From Colletotrichum lupini (taxonomy: Eukaryota > Ascomycota > Sordariomycetes > Glomerellales > Glomerellaceae), in contig NC_064681.1 in the NCBI RefSeq assembly GCF_023278565.1, positions 4,712,001 to 4,776,000 on the forward strand: 64,000 nucleotides of DNA, in the 5' to 3' direction. This document shows positions 25,320 through 35,700 of the stretch, one piece after another (within the stretch, counting starts at the first letter, position 1; each line of letters starts with the position of its first letter). Position numbers and translations under genes: made by a program. Under the pieces are notes generated by a model. That model made no database searches. It worked only from the letters and a program-made list of their open reading frames with translations, and was not told where the DNA came from.

Positions 25320-26491
25320 CCGATACTGTCTCACTGGACTCGGACGAGGTCGAACCAAGTACAAGCTGTGGGAGAGGGGGGTTTGTTTCCAAATTGAGGT
25401 GGCCTGATGGGCAGGTAGCAATCGAGGGTTTCCTCACCGACTGCCTGATCGCGCGATGGCACTTATCATGGATCTGCCCCTGACGAAGGGTCAATAATGT
25501 TTTCCTGTATGCCTACCTCAGCCTCCACTTCGCAACGGAAGAAGAGGTTAGGTCCGAGTCGATACCTCGAAAAAGCCGTCCTTGCGAAGAAATGTGAAAG
25601 TTCGTCTTACTGGTCATAACAAATAGTGTGCAACCCCCAACTGCGAGCAACCATGCGGCCTTCGCCTAGAGAACCCCAAAGTCTCCGACGGCCCCGACCT
25701 GAATCGAGGGCTTTCGAATCAGGGGCCCCGAATCATCACTTTGATTTCATGCACGAATCTAGCTCTCATCACTCTAGCTGGGGACGCTTGCAGATCCTTA
25801 AACCAAACCAACATGACGGTACAGCGTTGTCATTGGCTGGTCCCCACAGGGCACACATGTGCCGCATTAATGTCACGTCCGCCCTGGGCGCTTCCGGTGC
25901 CAATCCCCGCTCTCCCGGGGGCCGTTTCCCGTCACTATCACACTCAGAACCATCACGTAAACTCTTTTGCCCAACAGCATCGCGAGACCGCCCCCGATCA
26001 ACTTCACATATCGAGTTCGCTATGCCCGCAATGCGGTCGCAATGCGGGGCCCTCTCATAAAGCATCGGGGGCCATGGCTTTGTCAAACATCTCAGAGCGA
26101 ATCACTTGGCGTTTTTGGACCCCGCGCTCATCACCGAGCTGATTTCTCGTAAGCTCGACTGAATCAGGCACGGCCATTGGCAGCAATCATCAAGTTGCAG
26201 GGAATGAATCACGCGCAGCGATTCGGCGCAACCCGTCCCTTCACTCCTTTTGCCTTTGTCCACGAGAGCATTTGTTTGCTAGTCATTATGTTAATATAAG
26301 AGAGCCTGCCCATGTTGTTTTCCCTTGTTTCGATCTTCGGAGTACCATCAATCAATTCTCGCTCCTACTCCAATAACCAACTCAAAAAAAGCTCAAATCA
26401 AAGCCAAGACTCAACTGCTCGTTCTTGACGAACGTCTTTTCAACACAGCAACCTCGCGACAGGAAATTTCGACCCATTTAATTACATCACA
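25320..26491. other. Promoter region of the secreted Hce2-like gene
   Basis: About 1.17 kb without a gene. An ATATAAG TATA-like box lies at 26294-26300, followed by a C/A-rich leader up to the ATG at 26492. Frames at 25626-26142 look random. Confidence 0.5.
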
Positions 26492-27088
26492 ATGCACATC
26501 TCAGCCAAGTCCATACTTGGCCTCGTCACCCTTGGCTTGCTCTCAGTAGCAAATGCATCGGTACAGGATTTTGAGCTCATGGTCCCTCGCACATTCACCA
26601 ACGCCGATGGCACTACTTCAACAATACGCATGAACCGCAACATCAAGTTCACCCAGGGATCAGAAGGTACACGGCCAGTTCGCCTATCAAAAAGATTCCC
26701 CTTCTCTTCCGGTAGAGACGAGTGGTGCGGAGAGATGGCCGAGGACCCAGCGACAGATTTCTCAGCTTCCGCTCCGCTGGCAGCAGACTGCCAGGCACTC
26801 GCCAGCTCTCTCAGCAGTCAGAATGGATTTTGGACTTTGCAGCCCGGAGACTTCTCTTCCAACGGATGGGCTACTGTAGTGAGCTCCGGAACTTGCAGCT
26901 TTGCCGTCAGATATGCCGATTCTGGCAGCGCGGCTAGCCCTATGAACGTTGGCACGAACGATATCCGCTTCTACACGACGAGATATGGTGTCATGGCACA
27001 GAATGGAAAGCTCGGGCTGCAAGGGACTGTGCAGTGTTACAACAATCAGAAGATGCTGTTTGTTACTTGGGGTTTAACTCATAGCTGA
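26492..27088 (+). CDS. Small secreted cysteine protein, Hce2/Ecp2-like candidate effector
   Basis: An intronless frame of 198 residues. A signal peptide covers residues 1 to about 22 (SILGLVTLGLLSVANA). A propeptide follows, ending at a Kex2-type site LSKR (65-68). The mature part has four cysteines (79, 100, 135, 182), enough for two disulfides. The segments APLAADCQAL, WATVVSSGTCSFAV and VGTNDIRF match the layout of the Hce2 domain (homologues of Cladosporium Ecp2, described as putative necrosis-inducing secreted factors). The domain call rests on my reading of the motif spacing; the secreted, Kex2-processed nature is plain from the sequence. A TATA-like box lies upstream. It neighbours a BTB gene and an NPP1-type gene, about 4 kb from the transposon block, as effector candidates often do. 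Confidence 0.7.
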   Translation: MHISAKSILGLVTLGLLSVANASVQDFELMVPRTFTNADGTTSTIRMNRNIKFTQGSEGTRPVRLSKRFPFSSGRDEWCGEMAEDPATDFSASAPLAADCQALASSLSSQNGFWTLQPGDFSSNGWATVVSSGTCSFAVRYADSGSAASPMNVGTNDIRFYTTRYGVMAQNGKLGLQGTVQCYNNQKMLFVTWGLTHS

Positions 27089-27351
27089 GTTGAAGTAGCA
27101 AACAAGGTGCCGAAGTAGACAAACTCCTAATGACCATGTGAGGAGGCAAATCGACCATGACGTAGCCACAGGTTGATAGTAGTAATCTCAAATAGTTGAA
27201 AAAAGATGATTTCACTCATTCTGGAGGCAAACTTTCTGTGTCCGGTTATTTCTCATAAAGCACCTTACCTCATTCAGCATCTTCTTGCGCGAGTACTACC
27301 TTTTCTTCCTATGCTACAGTTCAAGGACTTTTATTAATTTTGCTTTGGTGG

Positions 27352-28501
27352 TTAATGAGGAATACAACATGACCTCTGCTTCCCAGATGCACCGTCGCTT
27401 TTCAAACAATCCAGGCAGTTAAACACCCGTCTTTGCTGGATGATCTTGGCTGCCTCCTTTTCAACTTCATACGACAAGTTGCGGTTGGCGTACTTATTCG
27501 AGCGGCAGCCACAAACCCCAACCTCCCGTATGCACGAGAAATCCATCATCGTGATCTTGGGAAGATCAACTGCCGTGTTGAGCAGGTTGCAGAATTTGTG
27601 AGTCGCAAAGTCGATGTCTTTTGGCAGAATGTTAGACTTTCGGAGAGTCTCGATATACGACGCCAGTGCTTTGGCGGATCTCACACAAGGGTTTTGAGAT
27701 ATGTCCCACGTCCAAGTCATGGGGCTAACGAGACCCTTGTAGAATGAGTTGCAGCATTCGTGTCTTTTCGCCTCCAAACATCCTGAATAATCAACGTCAA
27801 GATGATCCTCCACATGAGCCCCGTGAACAAGGTTACTTACGGATGATGTCATGCCTCAGCAGAGGATGATCTGCCAATACCTTGACTTGCTCCGAGCCTC
27901 TCGAAATTGGTCCTTCGTGGTGGAGGAAGATTCTCCACGATAACTCTGAGAATTCGAGGGGGAGGTCTATGACATATGAAAAGACCAAGAGGTGACAAAG
28001 GTCTGCCATTGGCGGCACATTTTCATCGTAGTCTGAGAGCCAATCCCTGATCCATACCATTCCGCAGTACTTAAATGCCCCGGTGCATTCATACTTGTCG
28101 CTCACGAAAGCAAGTCTCGCCAGGCCGATGGGTTTTGGTCTCTCGGTAACATAGGCGTTGTGAAGAATCTGGCTCAGAATAGACATGGACTCGGCATCGT
28201 CATCCGGGAGATCAAGGCTGTACGGAAGTGAGAGTCCGGTGCTCTTGGCCAATTCTGTGCCTTCTTTGAATTTGCCTCCCAGCATTACCTTGAAGACTGG
28301 CGAGTTCAGCATCAGAACCTTCGAAGATACCCTTACTTCCTTGTTCTGTAATTGCTCGTATTCTAGGAGCTTCGCATCGGCGTCTACACCATCTTCGCTA
28401 TCTTCGGCAACATCGGCATCGTCTATGCCCAGCCGGCTGAGCACAAGAATGAGATCTCCATCTTTGTCGATTTCGCGGCGGATGGACATATTGGAGTGCA
28501 T
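27352..28501 (-). CDS. BTB/POZ-domain protein
   Basis: Two exons on the minus strand (28501-27841, 27782-27352) give 363 residues. The 58-nt intron (GTAAGT ... TTCAG) joins within an Arg codon. After an acidic N-terminal stretch come the BTB features at about residues 55-125: RVSSKVLMLNSPVFKVML, GKFKEG, LDLPDDDAESM and ILSQILH, the layout of the many small fungal BTB proteins. The C-terminal half is Cys-rich, with CxxC and CC pairs (FNCLDCLKSD, RSCCIPH) that may bind metal. BTB proteins act by dimerisation or as Cullin-3 adaptors; no partner domain is visible. A second ATG four codons downstream (28489) is an alternative start. This type is very numerous in Pezizomycotina and often lineage-specific. 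Confidence 0.78.
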
Positions 28502-29295
28502 ACGCGGATCTTTGTCTATGCCTGAAGATCACGAAGTAAACCACGCAACGGTTTGCAGCAGGTCATTAATTTTCTCGATGTCATGCCTCAACGTGAAGCC
28601 CCAGAAGGTTTCAGATCTAATCTTTTAACTTTGCTATGTCAGCATAGGTTGCCCACGTGCGTAGCTAGGATCACGGTCCGTGGACGAGTCTGAAACGAGA
28701 AATCTGCCCAGAGCTGGGGCTCAGTCTCCCACCATGCTAGCAAAGCACTTTAATGGTCCCATGAAATTTCCCAAGGCTATCAGGTTCATACAATTGTTCT
28801 CGTCATTAAACATAGTAGTTGGGCACAAACCGAAAGGTGCCAGCTTAAGGATAAGAAGCAAGGATCGGATTACTCACAACAGTATGGTAAGCAGCTAAGA
28901 CACTGGTCAACGGTATGGTCAGATGACACATGTCATCTAGAATGATTTATATATAGAAACCAAGCTTGGAATAAGAGTCACATCACGCTCTTATTTCTGT
29001 AAAATTCAAGTCTCACCGCAAGCGTTGGCACATGCGCGCAATATCGTCAGACACAACGCGTCTTAGACGCATACGGTTAAACAAGCGGAAGAAACGATCA
29101 TTGATTAGAGGTCATTATATATAGGGGCCTTTTTTTGCCACGAGTCACTGCAATAGCGCGAAAAGACACTGAGAGTGACATCAGAGTGTATTGTAAGGTA
29201 TCTGAGCTAGTTCCAAGTGTGAATAGTTCAACGTTCCAAGAGACCGACATCAGCGAGTCCTTCTAATGCCCTAATCTCACGCGACGCCGAGTTGC
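28502..29295. other. Intergenic region between BTB and NPP1-type genes
   Basis: About 800 nt. TATA-like ATATATA elements lie at about 28949-28956 and 29117-29124 with no gene following on the plus strand. The first half is the upstream region of the BTB gene and the second half the 3' flank of the NPP1-type gene. No coding frame supported. Confidence 0.4.
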
Positions 29296-30061
29296 TTAGA
29301 CATAGGCGGCGCGCATGTTTGTTTCAAAGTGGTTGTCGTTGAACGGACAGTTTGCCTTCTTGAAGTCTCCCTTGTTCAGAGCGCTTTGGACGATAGGCTC
29401 CATGGCATCCCAGTCCCAGATCCAGTATGTTCGGCCCACGGTGTTCGTAAACTGCAACTCATGGTCCAAACCACCCTGGGTGTAATATTCGACTTTGACG
29501 TTGTTGCTGCTTCTTTGAGGGTTGCTGGTCAACTTGAACTTGCCATGTCCAGAACAGGCGCCACCCGTGATGGTAGCAGTATTGACTGAAGCAGAATCAA
29601 GCCAGACGACCGAAGTCTCCCAGTCGTGACGGTGGCCGCCTACAACATTCCCATCAGCTGGCTGATCCTTGGGCCAGTACCAAGCATACATGATGCCGAA
29701 TTTTCCATTCAGAGTCATGGAACGGGCGTAGGTCTGCCCTTTGTTGCCGTCCTTACATTCTCCCGAGGTAGTTCCAGTATCCTGCAAACCACCGCTTCCC
29801 TCTCTGTCAGTATGTCTGAAAACACAAAACTTTGGCACAAGCTACGTACCTGATCTGGTTGTTCTTGTTCACAGCGGGATAGGGCTGGCAGCCATGGGCA
29901 ATGTGCAGCAGCGGCTGAAACTTCTTGATAACGTTTCCATTGGGGCCAAGAGTATCGACCACAGGATTGAGAGAGTCGTGGGCGACAGTTCCCGGAGCAG
30001 GCCAGTCACAAAGACCACTGCCAACAAGGGCAAGAAGGGAGACAATGATGTTAGACTGCAT
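29296..30061 (-). CDS. NPP1-type secreted protein (necrosis- and ethylene-inducing-like, NLP)
   Basis: Two exons on the minus strand (30061-29850 and 29803-29296) give about 239 residues, normal for the family. A signal peptide spans the first 19 or so residues. The mature part has the two conserved type-1 cysteines, one before the intron (GCQP) and one after (GECKD), the central WYWPKD motif and the hallmark heptapeptide GHRHDWE. NLPs are secreted; active members damage dicot membranes by binding sphingolipids, while others are only immune elicitors. Activity cannot be judged from sequence alone. Two acceptors compete: 29816 would make an impossible-looking 34-nt intron, so I chose 29804 (46 nt). 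Both keep frame. An ATG six codons upstream (30079) is an alternative start. A TATA box lies about 140 nt upstream. Confidence 0.88.
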
Positions 30062-30196
30062 TTTAAGATACAGGCGCATGCGTTTGCAAGATCAGAGTTG
30101 GTAAGAGTTCAAGTAAGGTTAGTATGTTGGACGAATGAACCGATGAGTGTCTGCACATAGAATGCTGCTGAATGTCAGGCGAGCGACTGGTCTTCT

Positions 30197-30204
30197 TATA
30201 TAGA
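30197..30204 (-). promoter_or_regulatory. TATA box of the NPP1-type gene
   Basis: The minus strand reads TATATAAG about 136-143 nt before the chosen ATG at 30061, a normal distance for a fungal TATA promoter. Confidence 0.5.
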
Positions 30205-31152
30205 CATTGAGATACGCCGGATATCTCCTTTGCCTGTAATTCGACAGCTTCTCACTAAGTCGAAAAGCTTCTCAAATTCGACGAAGTTCCGTGGTCCCGA
30301 CGGACTTTGCTAACATACGAGATAACTCAACATTCTCAACTACTAGTCTGTATCGTACGATGCTATTCTCTAAGAAAATCATATTGTGGACCAGATAAAC
30401 AGACGGCCCGAAATATCTAAGACGCCTTCCTGTCACTATCACGAAAGAAAGTGTTGTCACGAAAAAGATTCCATTCGGCTTTGTTTCGGGTCTACGAAAG
30501 GCTCTCCTGAGGTGGATCCGGGAGGCTTCACCTGAATGATGCTATAATAAGGGGCTTCAATGTCACGATGGAGGTTTCCTACTTATTCAAACTTTCCCAA
30601 CGTCACTGATCGTGCCAAATTGGTAAGCCTGAGTACGATCTCTTATTCTGGGTGGAGGCACGGAATGTGACTCCTTTTTCAGCATGACCCGATGCATGGA
30701 ACTTTTCACCAACCTTTGCTTGACCTTTGCTCTTGCAGGGTTCTGCGAATAAAGCCGTGAGAGGACGTTGGCCCCGTTTTTGAATCTCTTGCTGAGGTTT
30801 CGCTGCCGATGATTCCACAGTTGGTCCAAGGTATATTACGAAGCTTCTTCTGACACCTCCACCCGATTATCTTTAATCCAAGTCCGCATGCGATCTGGGT
30901 CTAGTTGAAGAATCAAGAGTTTGCTCTTCTTGAGTCGACAGAGCTATCGCCGTCTCGGAAGACACCTCGACTTGAGGTGGTCTAGGAATCAGCCGCTAGA
31001 CTGAGTCGTAAATAACGAAAATCGTAACTTGCAACGGGGACCTGTCTAAAATGGTATATGTGTGGGTAATTGCTCAAAAGCTTCTACTAAAGCGTAAATA
31101 AACCATGTTCCAAGTCTCCATTTGTTAAATTTGGATTCAGGGTTGACCTTGG
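30205..31152. other. Non-coding flank left of the transposon block
   Basis: Normal-composition sequence of about 950 nt without a supported gene. A frame at 30587-30829 is too short and unrecognised to call. The last five bases (31148-31152, CTTGG) are the left copy of the outer element's target-site duplication. Confidence 0.5.
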
Positions 31153-31361
31153 TGTCAATAGGTATGTGACACAGGGAAGAAGCTCATAGAGGCTAACTGC
31201 TATTAGGGTCTAAAAAAGGAATTACTAAAATCTACCCTTCCCTCGAGGTATATTATTAGCGCTCTATATATACTTAAACTACTCCTTTATTACTTAGTCC
31301 CCCTCTTTATATCCCCTAAACTATTCCTTAACTAACGAGGCCTAACTAACGAGGCCTAATA
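31153..31361 (-). repeat. Left LTR of outer element (3' LTR in element orientation)
   Basis: 209 nt, equal in length to the right copy and alignable without gaps. All 37 differences are transitions. The first 80 or so bases keep C/G where the right copy has T/A; the remainder shows the opposite. Preceded by CTTGG. Confidence 0.93.
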
Positions 31362-32448
31362 GGGTACTCCCTCCCCTAGGCTTTATTTTAAAGCCTACTT
31401 ATAGTTTATATATATTACGTTAATCCTTTACTTAAAAAGTCTTTAAATATATAATATAAAAGTAAGTATAAGTAGTGCCCGTTAGCCTAAGTATAGACCC
31501 CTTATTTTAAATAATAGCCCTATAATTTTATACTTAGGTCGCTCTTATTTATAAGCCGTTTTTACGACTATTAGTATTTAGGTAGTCGTCGCCCTATTTT
31601 TATTTATTAATATTAACCCTTTTCTAAGCTATTACGATTTTAAATTCCTTTTTTCTTTTTTATTTATAATTATCCTTTTTATATATAGTCTTTTACTTTT
31701 ATTAGTATTTATACTACTCCCTCGTTATATAAATATTATAATTAATAAATATTTCTTAGATCCCTATTTTTATATACTTCCTATGCTTAAGTAAGTCTTT
31801 TATAGAGTCGTTTTATATTTATTATTAACTTATTTTAGTATAAATATAGTTCTTAATTACGGAGTTATTATTATTAATAATAAAACGGTTATTAGTACTA
31901 CGGGTGCGCTTAGTAATAATAATAATAGCGGTCTATTTAAAAAGCTTAATATCCCCTTTACTTACCCTAACCTCGTATATATATTACTACTTATATACTA
32001 CTTATATTAACAATTATAAACTCTTATTAAAAAAAAAAAGCGAACGTTAAGAAAATTAGGGTCGGCTAAGTACGCCCGCTCCTTTACCCCGCTTATATTA
32101 TATATAAAGCGCTTAATTTAAAAGCTAAGTATTATAATTAGCTAGGTTAGTAATTTATAGCCCCTAGTTCGCTCCTTTATTTAATATTTTTTTAAGATTT
32201 AGCATACGTTATATTAAGTATATTGCGTAGAACTATTTTTATAAAAATATAATAAGCGCTTAGCGCGGTTATTATTTTATTATTTCTTTTATATATTATA
32301 TTAATAATATTTTAAGTCCCTAAATCCGCAGAATTTATAGTCTAAACTTTATAGAGTACTACTCTTATTTTAAATAATAACGTTTATAATTTAGAGGTTT
32401 ATTACTTTATTATCGCTTTATTATTACTATTACTCGGGTTATTAATAT
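31362..32448 (-). pseudogene. 3' end of outer element internal region, RIP-degraded
   Basis: AT-rich remnant between the left LTR and the nested insertion. It starts with the polypurine tract next to the LTR. No motif can be read here and stops occur in all frames. Confidence 0.6.
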
Positions 32449-32453
32449 TATTT

Positions 32454-32665
32454 TATTACGAAAGGGAACTCGAGGCAGGTCGGAACGCTGCTATATTGAC
32501 CTAATAGACGTAACTTAATATAAAAAAGGAAAAAGTAGACTAGTAGGCAGAATCTGGGGCGCTGGGCTTTTAGGCCTAGCGGTCTAGTAGTTACGTAACT
32601 TATAAGGGGTCCGTTAGGTACCTAAGGCCTAGGCGCTAAGGGGCCTAGTACCTAGCGCCGTAATA
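32454..32665 (-). repeat. Left LTR of inner element
   Basis: 212 nt. The centre, around AGAATCTGGGGCGCTGGGC, is identical in both copies and keeps normal GC. The outward-facing first 50 or so bases keep C/G where the right copy has T/A. RIP damage is much lighter than in the element body. Confidence 0.92.
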
Positions 32666-33777
32666 TTACCCCCCCCTCCGGTATAAAAAGCGCTATTCGT
32701 AGCGCTTAATTCCCTATTTTAACCCTTTATAATTACCTTTTATAAGCTTATAATAAGGGCGGCTACTACGTTATCGTTAGCCCGTAGTAGGGCCGGGCTA
32801 TTACTAGCCGCTATTTTTATTTATAATATAAAGTTTTTTAGTAGTCCTATAGCCGTTAGGTATTACTTATAAAACGCCTATAAGGCCGCTAGCGTATAAT
32901 AAAAGCTCTTTACGTCGTATTACGTAAGGTCCTTATTATACCCTTTTTAATTAGCTTAGTATTATAACTTACCGTACTATACTCGCAATTTAACTATTTA
33001 TAAAACCTTATACTTAGGCTCGTTAGAGCTATAGAGGATCGGTAGTAAGAGGTCTTAGTATTATTTAAATAAGGGGTCCTTTATAGCCTTTCTTAGCTTA
33101 TTTAAGTAAAAGACTGGGTAGGCTTTACTCTTTATAAGTAGTTTTATAATTTATATACTACCTAGGCTAGTACTAGTAATAGGCTAGGGGCTAGCCTAGG
33201 GCTATTATAGTTTATTAACGTCTTAGGTCTTTTAATAAGATACGTTTATAAATACCCTATTACTAATCTTTAGGTTATTAGGCCGTCGGTAGTAGTTAGC
33301 GTACTTTTAGTATCTTATTTAAGTAACCCCTATATCACTTTTAATAATCTCCTAGGCCTCGTAAATACTTTAGGCTATTTTCTAAGCCTTAGTATAGTTA
33401 AGCTTCTCTTTAGTTAAGTTAAAGCGTCGGGTTCTAGCGGCCTAGTTAAAAGATAGTCGAGGCTAGCGGCCGAATTTAACCTCGTAAAATAATAGTCCCG
33501 TAGTTTTACTAAGTTAGGCTATATAAATAAAGTTTATTATAAGTAGTATATTACTCTAGTTATCTTAGTAATAGTTAATTAGGGGTCGTAGCTGCTAGAG
33601 GATATATTAGTTTAAGATCTCTATTTAACTATCTATTTACGAGTAGTCTATTATTAATAACTATAGCTTAACGCTATAAAGCCTATATAGCTCCCCTTAA
33701 AAGTCTAATATAAACTAAAGACCGCGGTTAGAAATAATAGTCTTAAATAGCCCGAAGATTAGTAGTACTCGTTTATA

Positions 33778-33909
33778 AAACATCCTACTTATATCCCGTG
33801 CAATAGTAGTTTTATAATAAGGTACTAATATAGCTCTTTTACCTAGTCTATTAACTATAACGTATATCGTATCGTAGCCCTTTTAGTTAGGGAGTACCGT
33901 TATAAAATC
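33778..33909 (-). pseudogene. Decayed Gypsy integrase core of inner element
   Basis: Read on the minus strand from 33909, one frame gives DFITVLPN, a stop, then KGYDTIYVIVNRLGKRAILV and PYYKTTIARDISRM. This is the usual Gypsy integrase catalytic region (DFIxxLPxS, VDRxxK). The Asp of VDR is Asn here and the Ser before KGYD is replaced by a stop-containing codon, both explained by G-to-A change. Confidence 0.8.
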
Positions 33910-35189
33910 TATCAAAATATATTACTACGGGTAGTTAGGTATAAGTAGAGGCCTTAGCTCCCCTAGGGGCCTATCGCGGGGTTTTTAAGAGCGACGGTAC
34001 GTATAGTAGTTTTTAATATATTAGTAAATATTTACTATAAGGCTAGGCTAGTAGTACTATTATTTAATTATCTTAACTACTTTATTATGCCCTAGGTACG
34101 TTAGGAGCCCCTGTTTATATACTTCTTAGATAACTATAGTACGCAAATTATCCTCTTTAAGCACGACGAGCTTACTATTTATTATAAATAATCTATTATT
34201 TTAAATTTTCTAACGCTCGTAGCCCTCGGCTATTAGCGCTCGTATTAGAGTAAGCGATATTATTATTAAGTCGTAGTTAAGCTTTAGTACTTTTTTAATT
34301 AATAAGTACTCTTAAAGCTCGTCCTCTAGCGTAAGGGCCCTAATTATAAGCTTAGGCTACTACGCCGCGTTCTCTAATAGTACTTATAGCTCGGTAATAA
34401 TATTTAGTAATAGTAGCTCTAGTAATAATAAGACCTAGGTTCGGTTAGCCTTTTTTAGTACTTATTAAGTCCTAATATCCTCGTTCTTTTTTAATAAAGC
34501 GTCGGTAAGTATATTTTCCCGCCCTAAGTAATACTAGATTTAAAAATTAAAGTCGGCTAGAGCGCTAGCCTAGCGGGCCTATTATAAGTTAAAGAGATGC
34601 TTCGTTATAAAAAATAGGAGCGGCTAGTAGTTTATAATAATATCGAACTTTTAATAATAGCTAACTAGTTCCGCGCGCTACTTCTCTAAATAGATTATTA
34701 TTATTAGTATTTTTTTATTATATATAGTATAATTAAGCTCTATACCGTTTATAGTTTTTAAATAGAACGCTACGGGGTATTATAAGCTATTATCTATTTA
34801 TTATTAGACTAGGGCTTTAGCGTATACTAAGTCTAACGCGTTAGTCTCTAAGTATATAAATAGCTCGGGCCTAAAGTAATAAAGTATAGGCGCCGTTATA
34901 AAAGCTAGTTTTAGTACTTCGAACGTAGTATTATAATCGGTATCGAATTAAAAAGGCACGCTTTTATTAGTTAGCTTTATTAATAATCTAGCTAAGCGCC
35001 CGTAGTCCTTTATAAACCTCTTATAAAAATTATAAAAGCCGAGGAATAATTAAATACCCTTAAGCAATATAGGCGGCTTTTAGTTCTTTACGATAGAGAC
35101 CTTATTTTCGTCAGGTTATATACTATTAGTACTAACGACGAAACCTAAGTACTTCGTAATAATAATACTAAATTCGCACTTCTTAATAT

Positions 35190-35700
35190 CGGCCTATAAT
35201 CTAGCTTTTTATAAGCGATCTAGCACCTTCGTAACGTACTTATAGTACTATAGGGGGTCGTTTAAAAAAATTAGGATATTATTTATATACGTAATATAAA
35301 AATCGTCTAAGTACTCTATTAGCACGTCGTTTATATATTATTAATACGTAGCTAGCTTATTATAAAGGCTGAAGGGTAGTACTTTATATTTATATACCCC
35401 GTAGCGGGTATAAAAGGTCGTAAGGTTTTTTAAAATAAGGTTGAGGTAGATATAATAAAAGGCTTATTTAATATTAAGTTTAGTAAATACCTTAGCTCGG
35501 CTTAGCCACGTTAGCGTCTCGTTAATTAGAAATAGAGGGTACTAATCTTTTTTTATAATCTCGTTTAGCTTCTTAAAGTCGATATAGAATCGTAGGCTAC
35601 TATCGTATTTCTTAATAAATAATATAAGCGATACAAAGGGCACGTTACCGGGCTCGATAAATCCCTTATAAAAGTACTTTAAAAAGTAAGCTCTAATTAC
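35190..35700 (-). pseudogene. Decayed Gypsy reverse transcriptase of inner element
   Basis: The minus strand at 35313-35290 reads EYLDDFYITYI around the polymerase active site (YLDD at 35302-35313), intact at this point. Surrounding sequence in the same frame carries stops. The outer limits are approximate; only the active-site segment was read codon by codon. Confidence 0.7.

Noticed and set aside
30587..30829. 80-codon basic frame left of the transposon block
   Set aside because: It is short, without an identifiable domain. It could be a transposase scrap, but nothing specific supports that.
30964..30981. Small hairpin CACCTC-GACTT-GAGGTG
   Set aside because: The 6-bp stem is isolated, with no adjacent repeat, gene end or terminator context.
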